64,000 nucleotides of DNA from Hyphomicrobiales bacterium (GCA_017304475.1 JAFKKV010000015.1:62001-126000); one strand, 5' to 3'. Shown: positions 29,808 through 41,035, counted from the stretch's first letter. Program-made: numbers and translations. Notes: generated from the letters alone by a model not told the origin.

Positions 29808-29819
29808 CGGGAGGGCGCC

Positions 29820-30614
29820 ATGGCTTTGCAAGATGAACGCCCGCGCGGGCCCTCCTTCGCCCGCATCCTGGCCTGGGCGACGGCCGCATTCCTGATCCTG
29901 CCGATTCTGGTGGTGATCCCGATATCGTTTACGCCCGAGCGCTATCTGTCGCTGCCCTCGGACAGCCTGTCGCTGCGCCACTATGCGAGCCTCGTCAACG
30001 ATCCGCGCTGGTCGAAGAGCATTGTCGACAGCCTGATGGTCGCCCTCGGCGCAACCGTGCTCGCCGTATCGCTCGGCACCGCCTTCGCGGTCGGTGCCTG
30101 GCGGCTCGGCGTGCCGCTCGCCCGGCGGCTCAGGCTCCTGATGCTGGCGCCGATCATCGTGCCGCCGATCGTCCATGCCATTGCCTTCTACAAGGCCTGG
30201 GCGGTCATCGGCCTGCTCGACAGCTATCTCGGCCTGGTCCTGATCCACACCATGAAAGGCCTGCCCTTCGTGGTGCTCACCGTCGCCGGCGCGCTGGCCA
30301 ATCTCGACCACAAGCTCGAACAGGCCGCCCGCAGCCTCGGCGCCACGCCCTCGCAAGCGATGCGCTGGGTGATCCTGCCGCAGATCGCCACCGGCGTGAT
30401 CTCCGGCGCGGCCTTCGCCTTCATCACCTCGTGGGACGAGACCGTGGTCGCGCTGTTCGTCACCAGCCGGCGCGTCGCCACCCTGCCGCGCCGGATCTGG
30501 GAGGGGCTCGCCGACAATATCGACCCGGCGATCGCCGCCATGGGCACGCTGATGATCCTGGTCACCATCGCCATCGTCACCATCAAGACCATCCGGACAC
30601 CGGCCAAGGCCTGA
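29820..30614 (+). CDS. ABC transporter permease (PotC-like)
   Basis: The product is 264 aa with six membrane segments and the EAA-loop sequence LEQAARSLGATPSQAMRWVILPQI. A GGAGGG ribosome site precedes the ATG. It forms the channel with the PotB-like subunit. The ISFTPERYLSLPSDSLSLRHY segment after the first helix is typical of PotC-type permeases. Confidence 0.92.
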   Translation: MALQDERPRGPSFARILAWATAAFLILPILVVIPISFTPERYLSLPSDSLSLRHYASLVNDPRWSKSIVDSLMVALGATVLAVSLGTAFAVGAWRLGVPLARRLRLLMLAPIIVPPIVHAIAFYKAWAVIGLLDSYLGLVLIHTMKGLPFVVLTVAGALANLDHKLEQAARSLGATPSQAMRWVILPQIATGVISGAAFAFITSWDETVVALFVTSRRVATLPRRIWEGLADNIDPAIAAMGTLMILVTIAIVTIKTIRTPAKA

Positions 30615-30647
30615 AAACGGGCCATTCACGACACAGAGGAGAGCAGC

Positions 30648-31772
30648 ATGTCGAAGACCGAGCATCAGGAATTCCGGGACGATTGCCTGGCCATCCTGCG
30701 CGAGCAGACCGAGGGCAAGCGTGTCCATCGCCGCCGCTTCCTGCAGGCAATCGCCGCCCTTGGCGTCATCCCCACCACGCTGAAATTCACCCCCCTCGCC
30801 CATGCCGCGCCGAGCGAGCTGGTGGTGGTCAATTGGGGCGGCGACGCGGTGCCGGCCTATGACGAGATCTGGGCCAAGCCGTTCAACGCCGCCAATGCCG
30901 GGATCAAGGCCGTGATCAACGGCGCCGGCCCCACCTCCGGCAAGATCAAGGCGATGGTCGAGAGCCGCGCGGTGACCTGGGACGTCTGCGACCGCACCAT
31001 GCCGGCTTCCGTCGAGCTCGGCCGCCAGGGCCTGCTCGAGGAGGTCGACTGGACGATCGTCGCGCACAACAAGCTGCGCCCGGCTCACCGTTCCGACTGG
31101 GGCGTCGGCGCCTATCTCTATTCCTTCGCGCTGACCTATGACCGCCAGGCCTTGAAGGGCGCCGAGCCGAAGACCTGGGCCGACTTCTGGAACGTCAAGG
31201 ATTTTCCCGGCAAGCGGACGCTGCGCAACAATATCGAGGGCATGCTGGAAGCCGCGCTGATGGCCGATGGCGTGGCGCCCGACAAGATCTATCCGATCAA
31301 TGTCGATCGCGCCTTGGACAAGATCAAGCAGATCAAGCAGCACACCATCTTCTGGACCACCGGCGCGGAGAGCCAGCAGCTGTTCCGCAACAAGGAGGTG
31401 GTGATGGGCAATCTCTGGCACACCCGCTCCATGCTGCTCGCCAAGGAGGTCGGCGACCGCATCCGGTTCACCTTCGACCAGGGCGTTCTGTTCGCCGGCG
31501 CCTGGATCGTGCCGAAGAGCAATCCGGCCGGCAAGCTCGCCTGGAACTTCATCGCCGCGGCCCAGGACCCGCAGAGCCAGGTGGAGCTGTTCAAGCGGGT
31601 CGGCAACGGCCCGATCAATCCGGCCGCCGCGGCGCTCGTTCCCGCCGACATGAAGGCGCTCGACTGCGGCTCGCCGGAGAATTTCGCCAAGCAGGTGGCG
31701 GTCGACAGCGACTGGTATGCCGAGCACTACGCCGCGGCACTCAACCGCTACATGGACGTGATCGCTTCCTGA
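30648..31772 (+). CDS. ABC transporter substrate-binding protein (PotD-like), Tat-exported
   Basis: The product is 374 aa. A long cytosolic-looking leader (about 28 residues) precedes RRRFLQAIAALGVIPTTLKFTPLAHA, a twin-arginine signal. The mature domain (ELVVVNWGGDAVPAYDEIWAKPF ... YLYSFALTYDRQAL) is the PotD/Fbp-like type 2 fold. An AGAGGAGAG site precedes the ATG. Given the ureohydrolase that follows, the cargo may be a guanidino compound or polyamine; this is inference. Confidence 0.9.
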   Translation: MSKTEHQEFRDDCLAILREQTEGKRVHRRRFLQAIAALGVIPTTLKFTPLAHAAPSELVVVNWGGDAVPAYDEIWAKPFNAANAGIKAVINGAGPTSGKIKAMVESRAVTWDVCDRTMPASVELGRQGLLEEVDWTIVAHNKLRPAHRSDWGVGAYLYSFALTYDRQALKGAEPKTWADFWNVKDFPGKRTLRNNIEGMLEAALMADGVAPDKIYPINVDRALDKIKQIKQHTIFWTTGAESQQLFRNKEVVMGNLWHTRSMLLAKEVGDRIRFTFDQGVLFAGAWIVPKSNPAGKLAWNFIAAAQDPQSQVELFKRVGNGPINPAAAALVPADMKALDCGSPENFAKQVAVDSDWYAEHYAAALNRYMDVIAS

Positions 31773-31843
31773 TCGCGGCACGACAGGCGGGCCGGCGACC
31801 GGGCCGGCCCGCGCATCCCTCATTCCAGGCAGCAGGACCTTCC

Positions 31844-32767
31844 ATGACCGCCTCTCCCTTCGCGTTCGCCCCCACTTTCATGGGCGTGCCCCATCGCACC
31901 GAGATCGGCGACGCCAAGGCGGTGATCCTGGGGCTGCCCTTCGACTGCGGCACCCATCCGCACCGCATCGGCTCGCGCCTGGGACCGGCCTCGATCCGCG
32001 AACAGTCGCAGCTCCTGCGCGCCTATGACTGGACGACCGGCATCAACCCGCTGGAGGCGCTCGGCGTCATCGATGTCGGCGATGCCCGGGTGACCTCGGG
32101 CGAGATCGAACCGTCCTACGCGGCGATCGAAAGCGCGGTCGAGGCGATCGCCTCGAAACGCGCGGTCGTCGTCTCGCTCGGCGGCGACGGCGCCATCGCG
32201 CTGCCCGAAATGCGCGCGCTGCACCGGGTCTATCCCGATCTCGTCACCGTCCATATCGACGCTCATACCGACGCCTATCCGATCCCCGGCTACAACACTG
32301 CGACCGCCTTCTCGCGCGCCGTCGAGGAAGGCCTGGTCGATGCCGGGCGCTCCTACCAGGTCGGCATGCGCGGCTCGACCATGGTACCCGGCGTGCATGG
32401 CCACGGCCTGTCGCTCGGCTACAATGTCGTGCCGATGGCGGAGCTCCTGGCGCGCGGCATCGAGGCGGTCTTCGCCGAGATCCGCCAGGCGATCGGCGAC
32501 CGGCCGGTCTATCTCTGCTACGACATGGACTTCTTCGATCCCTCGGTCGCGCCCGGCGTCTGCACGCCGACCTGGGGCGGCGCCTCGGCACGCGAGGGCC
32601 TCGCCGTGCTGGAGGCCTGCGGCGGCTTGAACCTCGTCGGCATCAACATCAACACGGTGAGCCCGCCGCACGATGTCGGCGGCATGTCGGCCTTCCTGGC
32701 AGCAACCGTCACGCTGAACAGCCTGCAGCTGATCGCCCGCCAGCATCAGACGCCGGTTGGCGGGTGA
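31844..32767 (+). CDS. Agmatinase/ureohydrolase family protein with altered metal site
   Basis: The product is 307 aa. It has the arginase/agmatinase fold: the HIDAHTD metal segment (D139, H141, D143) and the YDMDFFDPSVAPG segment (D227, D229) are intact. The usual first motif GGDHS reads GGDGA, so the His metal ligand is Gly116. The usual catalytic Glu of the VEVxPxxD-type motif is Thr271 (GININTVSPPHD). The protein is full length and otherwise well conserved. It follows the Pot-like importer by 71 nt with the same polarity, which suggests a guanidino substrate, but loss of a metal ligand makes activity or specificity uncertain. Confidence 0.82.
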   Translation: MTASPFAFAPTFMGVPHRTEIGDAKAVILGLPFDCGTHPHRIGSRLGPASIREQSQLLRAYDWTTGINPLEALGVIDVGDARVTSGEIEPSYAAIESAVEAIASKRAVVVSLGGDGAIALPEMRALHRVYPDLVTVHIDAHTDAYPIPGYNTATAFSRAVEEGLVDAGRSYQVGMRGSTMVPGVHGHGLSLGYNVVPMAELLARGIEAVFAEIRQAIGDRPVYLCYDMDFFDPSVAPGVCTPTWGGASAREGLAVLEACGGLNLVGININTVSPPHDVGGMSAFLAATVTLNSLQLIARQHQTPVGG

Positions 32768-32799
32768 GCGAGCTGGGGCGCCTGAAAAGCTCAACCAAA

Positions 32800-32991
32800 T
32801 CAACCCTCTCCCAAAGGGAGAGGGTGCCGGCGTAGCCGGCGGGTGAGGGGCGTAAGCGTCGAGAACTGATGCCGATGCTTGCGCTGCATGCAGCTCTGTC
32901 CGGAAATGGACGCCCCCTCACCCGGCAGCTGACGTCAGGCAGAAGCAATTGCTTCTGCCGATGCCACCCTCTCCCTTTGGGAGAGGGTTGA
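32800..32991. repeat. Palindromic repeat, family A, copy 2 (carries a nested palindrome)
   Basis: Inverted termini TCAACCCTCTCCC and GGGAGAGGGTTGA enclose 192 bp. The right half has an insertion, GCAGAAGC-AATT-GCTTCTGC (see the separate entry), compared with the other copies. It fills most of the gap between the ureohydrolase and the omptin-like gene. The remaining 236 nt up to 33227 contain no gene that I can support. Confidence 0.88.
32938..32959. repeat. Nested mini-palindrome within repeat A copy 2
   Basis: A perfect 22-bp palindrome with arms GGCAGAAGCAA and TTGCTTCTGCC, absent from the other four A copies at this position. Related palindromes with a core AGCAATTGCT or AGCAAGTGCT lie at 52676-52695 and 61055-61074, inside repeat B copies. 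Confidence 0.75.
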
Positions 32992-33227
32992 TTGCGTTGC
33001 GCTTTTCACGTTGCCCCCCTGCTCAGCCGCTGCTCGCTTCAGCCTCCTGACGCATGACCATGGGCATGGCGACCATCCGGCGCCAGGCCGCGATTTGTCC
33101 CCAGCCAACGCCCGGCCGTGGCGATGCGCTGTTGCGCCAGGGCGCGAATCCCTCCTCCTTTCGCAATGCGGGTTCAGGACGTTGGACCATGCGCCTGCCC
33201 AGCACTCGATCCGGACGGCCGTGACAG

Positions 33228-34922
33228 ATGAAACAGTGCATGCTCGACACCGCGACCACGCGGCGCCACGCAAACCTCCGCCGCGCGGCCCTGCGCTCCG
33301 GGACCGCGCTTGCCGCCTGCCTGATCGGCGTGAGCCTCGCCCAGGCCCAGACGCCGTTGCGCTCCTGGCAAGCCAGCAGCGACAGCCTGACCGTCGACGC
33401 CTCGATCGGCGTCATGAACGGCACGGGCCGTGAATATGTCCTCAACCCCAATGGCAGCATGCTCAGCAAGCTGACCTGGGACATCAAGAACGTCGCCATG
33501 TTTCAGGCCGGCCTCGCCTATCGCCCGCTCGACTGGCTGACGCTCGGCCTGAAAGGCGCGACCAATCTCTCGGGCGCCTCCTTCATGCACGACTACGACT
33601 ACAATCTGGCGTGGTGCCCGCCGGCGCCAAGTGGCGGCACCGAGTGCCATTCGAGCCATCCCGACACGACGCTGCGCAACGCCGTCCTGGTCGACGCCTT
33701 CGCCGCCGCCCGCTTTCTGAAGCTCGGCCCGGTCGAGCTCAGTGCGATCGCCGGCTACAAGGCGGACTATTACTACTGGCAGGCGATCGGCGGCACCTTG
33801 AACTATGCCGCCCCCACGCCAGGCAACGGCATCAGCTACACGCAGATGTGGCGGGCGCCCTATCTCGGTCTCGGCGTGCAGGCGGAATTCGGCCGCTGGA
33901 GCCTGCATGGCCGGCTCATCGCCTCGGTCTGGGCCACCGCCACCGGCGTCGACAATCACCACAACCGCGCGCTGCTGTTCACCGACCGGCTCGGCCCGAG
34001 CCAGATGATGGCCGCTGAACTCGGTCTCGGCTACCGCCTGAACGATACGGTCACCCTCACGGCCGACTACCGCTACCAGGCTTGGCGCATTGCCCAGGGA
34101 CCGTCGACCGAGGATCGGATGAACGGCAGCCCGCCGATCGTTTCTGGCGGCAAGGCGGGCGGCGCGAGCAACCATTCCCATACCGTCTCGGTCGGCCTGC
34201 GCTTCGCTCCCCTCGCCTCGCGCGGGGGCGCCTCGACCGAAACCGGCAGCGTCGCGCCGGTCTCGTGGAGCGGCGCCTATGGCGGGGCGGCCATTGGCGG
34301 TCTCTGGCAGGACGCCGGCTGGAGCACCACGGGCCACGGCACCCCGCCGGGCCCGGTCGACACCAGTTCCGCCTCCCGTCCCTACAATGCCGGCGCGCCG
34401 CGGGCCGGCCTGTTCGCCGGCTATCTCTGGCAAGCCGGCAACTGGCTCTACGGTATCGAAGCCGATATCGGGCTTGCCAATGCCAATCGCGGCCGCAGAG
34501 GCATTCCGGGCTCCGGCACGCCGGCCATGCTCAACGCCAGCGGCGACGAGACCACCGTGCTGCGCGGCTGGGACGCCAGCCTGCGCGGCCGCCTGGGCGC
34601 CGTCGTCGCGCCCAATCTCATGGTCTATGGCACGGCCGGCATGGCCCTCCAGCGCGCGACCGTCCGTGCGAGCTGCACGAACGGTTATGCCTGCAGCACC
34701 CCGCTCTATGAAAGCTTCGCTGTGACCCAGGCCGGATGGACGGTGGGCGCCGGCGTCGAAACGTCGCTGGCCGACAACTGGTTCGCCCGCGCCGAATATC
34801 GCTATGCGGCCTTCCCGACGCTGAGCCACACCTTCTTCACCGCGAGCCCAGCCGACAGCTTTTCGGTCAGGGTCAGCCAGGCCGACCATCGCGCCAGCCT
34901 GGCGATCGGCTATCGCTACTGA
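33228..34922 (+). CDS. Omptin-like outer-membrane protease fused to an Omp25-like beta-barrel
   Basis: The product is 564 aa with a signal peptide (cleavage near residue 40, LAQA). Residues about 52-326 resemble omptins (OmpT/Pla): GREYVLNPNGSMLSKLTWDIKN, the HDYDY pair (D122, D124) and VDNHH (D242, H244) correspond to the catalytic D83/D85 and D210/H212 of OmpT, and the barrel ends in an outer-membrane-like strand HTVSVGLRF. After a linker (327-346), residues about 347-564 look like a second barrel of the Omp25/RopB type (WSGAYGGAAIGGLW ... NWFARAEYRYAAFPT ... IGYRY). No frameshift or stop separates the two parts. The 100-nt upstream region shows no clear operon partner. Confidence 0.8.
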   Translation: MKQCMLDTATTRRHANLRRAALRSGTALAACLIGVSLAQAQTPLRSWQASSDSLTVDASIGVMNGTGREYVLNPNGSMLSKLTWDIKNVAMFQAGLAYRPLDWLTLGLKGATNLSGASFMHDYDYNLAWCPPAPSGGTECHSSHPDTTLRNAVLVDAFAAARFLKLGPVELSAIAGYKADYYYWQAIGGTLNYAAPTPGNGISYTQMWRAPYLGLGVQAEFGRWSLHGRLIASVWATATGVDNHHNRALLFTDRLGPSQMMAAELGLGYRLNDTVTLTADYRYQAWRIAQGPSTEDRMNGSPPIVSGGKAGGASNHSHTVSVGLRFAPLASRGGASTETGSVAPVSWSGAYGGAAIGGLWQDAGWSTTGHGTPPGPVDTSSASRPYNAGAPRAGLFAGYLWQAGNWLYGIEADIGLANANRGRRGIPGSGTPAMLNASGDETTVLRGWDASLRGRLGAVVAPNLMVYGTAGMALQRATVRASCTNGYACSTPLYESFAVTQAGWTVGAGVETSLADNWFARAEYRYAAFPTLSHTFFTASPADSFSVRVSQADHRASLAIGYRY

Positions 34923-34935
34923 GCGCTCGCCTCGC

Positions 34936-35655
<720 letters not shown>

Positions 35656-35660
35656 GGCGT

Positions 35661-36448
<788 letters not shown>

Positions 36449-36452
<4 letters not shown>

Positions 36453-37459
36453 GGCCGGCGCTCCCCGGCCGGCGGCAGCAGGCGCTTCGCGACATCCCGG
36501 ACGAGGCCGCCGATCCCCTGCGGCAGGAAGATCACCGCCAGCACCAGGGCCCCCGCGAACAGCAGCGGATGGACGTCGCCGAGCTTGCTCAGCAGGTTCG
36601 GGGCGATGGTGACGAAGGCCGCGCCAAACACCGCGCCGGCCACCGTCTGGACGCCGCCGATGACCGCCAGCAGCAGGAAGCTGACCGCCTTGTCGATGCC
36701 GAAACTGTCGACGCTGACGAAGGAGACGTAATTGGCGAACAGGCTGCCGGCGAGCGATCCGACCATGGCGCTCAGCACGAAGACCTTCACCTTCAGCATG
36801 TGCACGTCGACGCCCAGCACCATGGCCGCCTGGGGCGCGTCGCGCATGGCCCGCATGGCGTAGCCGGCCCGCGACCTCAGGAGATTGTAGTGCAGCCAGA
36901 ACACCAGGGCCGCCACCGGCCAGACGAAGTAATAGAAGCGCTGCGGCGTGCTGAGCGGGAAGCCGAACAGGGTGATGCGCGGCACGCCGCCAATGCCCAG
37001 CGTACCGCCGGTGAGCCAGTCCCATTCCAGGAACAGGACATGGCCGATGGTCGCCAGCGCCAGGGTGGCGAGCGCCAGGAAATGGCCCGACAGGCGCAGG
37101 ATCGGCCAGCCGATGAGGAAGGCGGTGGCGCCGCTGACCAGCATGCCGGCGCCGAGCCCGACCAGCCAGTGCCAGCCGAGCGCGGTCGCGCCATAGGCAG
37201 TGGCATAGGCGCCGATGCCGTAGAACACGCTCTGCGCCAGCGAGATGATGCCGCACTGGCCGAGCAGGAAGGCGACGCCGAGCCCGGCCATGGCATAGAG
37301 CGCGGTGAACACCAGGAGGTCGACCGTGCCGCGCGAGGCGACCAGCGGCACCGCCACCCAGATCGCAAGCCCGATGAGCGCGAGCGCGGCGACGACGAGG
37401 CTCCGCGCGCGGGCCGGAGCGAGGGCAGCCGGGGTCATGGGGATCCGTTCGATGCTCAT
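36449..37459 (-). CDS. livM: Branched-chain amino-acid-type ABC permease LivM
   Basis: The product is 336 aa with about ten hydrophobic segments and the LivM motifs AMRAMRDAPQAAMVLGVDV and SFFAVSxGGVQT-like SFLLLAVIGGVQTVAGAVFGA. The ATG overlaps the livH stop (ATGA). Cargo cannot be deduced; the Liv family also carries ureas, amides and aromatic acids. Confidence 0.92.
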
Positions 37460-38343
37460 CCGCCGGCCCGCCCCTTGCGGCCGAGAATGCCGTTGGGAAT
37501 GGCGATCATGATCAGGATCAGGAAGACCATGGCGATGACGTCCTTGTAGCCGGACGAGACGAAGACGATGGCCAGCGCCTCGACCAGGCCGAGCATGAGG
37601 CCGCCGATGACCGCGCCGAAGGGATTGCCGAGCGTGCCGATGATCGCGGCGGTGAAGCCCTTGAGCGTCAGCAGCAGGCCCATCTCGTAGTGAAGGGTGA
37701 TGAGCGGCGAGACCAGCACGCCGGCAATGCCGCCGACCGCGCCGCCGAGCACGAAGGTGAGCGTGCGCATCATCGGCACGTTGATGCCGATGGTGGCGGC
37801 GCCGTCGGCATCGATCGAGGCGGCCATGATCGACTTGCCGATGAAGGTCCTGGTGTAGAACAGCCGGAGCGCCACCACGACCAGCACGCTGAACACGATC
37901 AGCCAGACCGCGTGGACACGGATCGCCGCGTCGAACACGTCGAGCGAGCCATTGCCGCCGAGGCCGCGCACGGGATGGGAATCCCGGCCGAAGAACAGGA
38001 GCGTCGAGGCCGAGACGGCGAAGGCGCCGCCGAGCGTCACCAGCAGGAAGGAATCCTCGGTGCCGCCGCGCCGCTTGGTCGGGCGGACGAACAAGAGCTC
38101 CACCGCCCAGCCGACCACGCCGCCGGCCATGGTGCCGCCGAGAAAGGCGATGAGGATCGGGGCGCCGAGCCGTTCGATGGCGAGATAGGAGACGATGCCG
38201 GCAACCAGGGCGAAGTCGCCCTGCATGGCGTTGACCACGCGGGTGCCGCGATAGATCACGGATATGCCGAGCCCGATCAGGCCGTAGACGAAGCCGTTGG
38301 TCACGCCCGACAGCAGCGATTGGATCAGAAGGGTTGTCGTCAT
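37456..38343 (-). CDS. livH: Branched-chain amino-acid-type ABC permease LivH
   Basis: The product is 295 aa with eight or so membrane segments. Start region LLIQSLLSGVTNGFVYGLIGLG, the VVNAMQGDFALVAG segment and the GFTAAIIGTLGNPFGAVIGG segment are typical of LivH. It is the first permease after the binding-protein gene, with a 74-nt gap. Confidence 0.92.
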   Translation of the reverse strand: MTTTLLIQSLLSGVTNGFVYGLIGLGISVIYRGTRVVNAMQGDFALVAGIVSYLAIERLGAPILIAFLGGTMAGGVVGWAVELLFVRPTKRRGGTEDSFLLVTLGGAFAVSASTLLFFGRDSHPVRGLGGNGSLDVFDAAIRVHAVWLIVFSVLVVVALRLFYTRTFIGKSIMAASIDADGAATIGINVPMMRTLTFVLGGAVGGIAGVLVSPLITLHYEMGLLLTLKGFTAAIIGTLGNPFGAVIGGLMLGLVEALAIVFVSSGYKDVIAMVFLILIMIAIPNGILGRKGRAGG

Positions 38344-38417
38344 CGGCCCGTTCGCGGCAGAAAATGGCGGGAGGCGGGCGCTTGCCGGCGCCCGCCGGAG
38401 GTCAAAAGGTCAGGGGG

Positions 38418-39560
38418 TCAGCGCGCGACCTTGAACGGCAGCCGGGTGAACTGCTGCTTGACCAGCTTGGAATAGACATAGCTGGAGAGGTCGATACCGG
38501 TCAGATCGTCCTTGGAAAAATCATAGCTCGCCATGACGCCCTTGAACGGCTGGCGCATGGCCTGGGCGATCGCCGCCTTGTCGGTCGGGCCGGCCTTTCT
38601 CAGGGCGTCGGCGACGATATGCACGGCGTCCCAGCCGGCCGCCTCGTAGTTCTTCGGCAGCGAGCCATAAGCCTTCTGATAGAGCTCGACGAAGGCCTTC
38701 TGATGCGGCTCCGGATCCTCGCCCACCAGGAATTCCGGGAAGACGATATCGTCGGCGAATTCGCCCATGCCGCGGACATAGTCATAGGGCGAGGAACCGA
38801 TCGCCGAAATGATCGGCTGGGTGATCTTGACCTGGCGGGCGCCGCGGAACGGCACCGGCGAGGTCGCCACCACATAAACCGCCTCCGGATTGGCCGCGCG
38901 CACCTTGGCGGCCTGGGTCGAGACATCGGTCGCGCCCACCTCGAATTTCTCGACCGAAACGAAATCGACGCCATAGTCGCGCGCCATGGTGCGCAGACTG
39001 TTGAACACCAGCTGGCCGTAGCCGGAATCGTGCAGCACGCCGATCTTCTTGAAGCCCTGCGCCTTGGTATATTCGAGCATGGCCTTGGCGTTCAGCGGCT
39101 GGGGCGGCAGCACGTGGTAGAGCGACTTGTAGGTCAGCTCGATCGCCGGGCCGAGGCCGGTCAGCGCCACCTGGGCCATCTTCTCGCCGTCGGCCAGCGC
39201 CGCGATCGCGCCTGTGCTGGCGGTCAGCGAACCGCCGATCATGGCCGCGACCTTCTCGTTGAAGATCAGTGCCTCGGCCTTGCTCTTGGCGATGTCCGGC
39301 TTGGAGCCGTCATCCTCGATCAGCACCTTGATCGGCCGGCCGGCAATGCCGCCGGCCTCGTTGAGCACCTTTTCGGCGAGCTGCATGGCGGCGCGCTCGG
39401 CCTGGCCGAGACCGGCGCCCGGGCCGGTGAGGCAGAGCACCGCGCCGATCTTGATCGGCTCGGCTGCCTGGGCATGGGCGGCGAACGGCGCCTTGGCGAG
39501 CGCGAGCGCGCCGGCCGCACCGAGCATGACGCCGCGCCGCGTCTGAATGAATCGTGTCAT
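38418..39560 (-). CDS. Liv-type ABC substrate-binding protein (LivJ/K-like)
   Basis: The product is 380 aa. The start TRRGVMLGAAGALALAKAPFAAHA is an export signal with a twin-arginine-like RR. The mature part has the periplasmic-binding-protein type 1 pattern (IGAVLCLTGPGAGLGQAERAAMQLA, GVLHDSGYGQLVFNSL, AAGWDAVHIVADAL). GGGAGGAAACC precedes the ATG. It leads the livHMGF operon. It is divergent from nothing; the luciferase-like monooxygenase operon lies upstream in the same direction. Confidence 0.92.
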   Translation of the reverse strand: MTRFIQTRRGVMLGAAGALALAKAPFAAHAQAAEPIKIGAVLCLTGPGAGLGQAERAAMQLAEKVLNEAGGIAGRPIKVLIEDDGSKPDIAKSKAEALIFNEKVAAMIGGSLTASTGAIAALADGEKMAQVALTGLGPAIELTYKSLYHVLPPQPLNAKAMLEYTKAQGFKKIGVLHDSGYGQLVFNSLRTMARDYGVDFVSVEKFEVGATDVSTQAAKVRAANPEAVYVVATSPVPFRGARQVKITQPIISAIGSSPYDYVRGMGEFADDIVFPEFLVGEDPEPHQKAFVELYQKAYGSLPKNYEAAGWDAVHIVADALRKAGPTDKAAIAQAMRQPFKGVMASYDFSKDDLTGIDLSSYVYSKLVKQQFTRLPFKVAR

Positions 39561-39717
39561 GGTTTCCTCCCGGAAAACGCCGCGGCGTCTCTGGCCGCGT
39601 TGAGCGTTCGTTGCTGGTCTGGGACTATGGGCTAAAGGGACGCATTCCCCTCTACGGCCTGCGTATGGATGCCATGCGAGGCCGGGCCCGCGAGAGCCCG
39701 GCCGCGCCGCGGGTGGT

Positions 39718-40941
39718 TCACTCGGCGGCGGCGCGATATTCCGGCGTTTCGAGCTGCGGCAGCACCTCGCGCATGAACAGGTCGAGCTCTTCCAGCATCA
39801 CCTCCTTCGGGCATTGCGCCCAATGCCAGATCAAGGTGATGTATTCGCACGGCGCCTGGTCGTAGATCCGGCCCCAGACATCGCGGTTGTCCTGCACCGT
39901 GCCGCCGATGAACAATTCGCTCTTCTTCATGCCTTCGACCAGGGTCGCGTCGTCGCCTTGCGGCAATTGCGGGAAGAACGGCCCGTAGAAGTTCCGGTAG
40001 ATGTCGAGGTCGTATTTCCTCAGGCGCTCGTCGAACTCGGCCCGCGACCGCGTCACATGCGGAAAGCGCACGATGTTCTGCCGCTCGCCGAGCTGGAAAT
40101 CGAAACCCGCGCGGCGGGCGACGTCGTGATAGAGCCGGACGCCGTCGGCGACCTGGGCGAGCGGCGAGAAATAGGTCGGGTGAAAGCCGCGGCGGGCGCA
40201 GAACTCCACACTCTCTTTACTTTTGGTCGTGGCGACGAACAAAGGCGGATGCGGCCGCTGATAGGGTTTCGGCACGACGGCGATCTTGGCGACGCGGCCC
40301 TGGTCGTCGACCTCGCCCTCGACGCCGGCGGCGCGCGCGGTATGGGCGGCGGGATAGCCCTCGATGCCGGTGATCGGATAGGGCGCCTTGTAGGTCGGCC
40401 CGTCGAGCACCACGGCGTCCTGGGTCCAGCAGGCGATGAGCTGGTCGACCCGCTCCTCGAACACGTCGCGGTTCTTCTGGTCGGAGGCGCTGCCGTCCGA
40501 GACGGTGGCGACCGAACCTGCCCACTGGCCCAGCACATTGGCCCAGCGCGACTGGTAGCCGCGGGCGAGGCCGACCCAGTAGCGGCCCTTGCTGAGGTGG
40601 TCGATGATGGCGGTTTCCTCGGCGACCCGGATCGGGTCCTGGGTCGCCATGACGTAACCGATGGCCCCGACATTGATGGTCGAGGTCTTGGCCGCCCAAT
40701 AGGCGTTCAGGATGCCCGGATTGGGCCCGACCTCATAGCCCTCGGAATGGAAATGGTGCTCGATGGTGGAGGCGCCCCAGACGCCCATGGCCTCGGCCGC
40801 CAGCACCACCTCGGTCCATTCGTGGACGATCTCCTGGTACATGTCGCGGTCGACGCCCATCGGCCGTTTCCTGACGCGGTCGTCGAAATCCGCGCTCGGG
40901 AACATCGGATAAAGCTGGAGAATGACCTTCGGCCGCGCCAT
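39718..40941 (-). CDS. Luciferase-like (LLM class) flavin-dependent monooxygenase
   Basis: The product is 407 aa. The FMN-dependent TIM-barrel pattern is clear (WTEVVLAAEAMGVWGASTIEHHF, GYVMATQDPIRVAEETAIIDHLSKGR, GLARGYQSRWANVLGQ). ATG 40941 with GGGAGG five bases upstream was preferred to an in-frame ATG at 40959. It needs reduced FMN, and the flavin reductase gene lies directly upstream in the same direction, so the two form a two-component monooxygenase. The divergent LysR gene is the likely regulator. Substrate unknown. Confidence 0.9.
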   Translation of the reverse strand: MARPKVILQLYPMFPSADFDDRVRKRPMGVDRDMYQEIVHEWTEVVLAAEAMGVWGASTIEHHFHSEGYEVGPNPGILNAYWAAKTSTINVGAIGYVMATQDPIRVAEETAIIDHLSKGRYWVGLARGYQSRWANVLGQWAGSVATVSDGSASDQKNRDVFEERVDQLIACWTQDAVVLDGPTYKAPYPITGIEGYPAAHTARAAGVEGEVDDQGRVAKIAVVPKPYQRPHPPLFVATTKSKESVEFCARRGFHPTYFSPLAQVADGVRLYHDVARRAGFDFQLGERQNIVRFPHVTRSRAEFDERLRKYDLDIYRNFYGPFFPQLPQGDDATLVEGMKKSELFIGGTVQDNRDVWGRIYDQAPCEYITLIWHWAQCPKEVMLEELDLFMREVLPQLETPEYRAAAE

Positions 40942-41035
40942 GCGAGCCTCCCTTTCCATGTGTTTTTGAAAGAAGCTTAGCCCGCCCCTCCCGACCTGAG
41001 ATCAAGGGTGGGGCTATGCCTGTTATCGGTTGGGC

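Noticed and set aside
29454..31823. A 789-residue frame opposite the Pot-like permease and binding-protein genes
   Set aside because: It runs across three real genes and their gaps on the other strand and has no recognisable domain.
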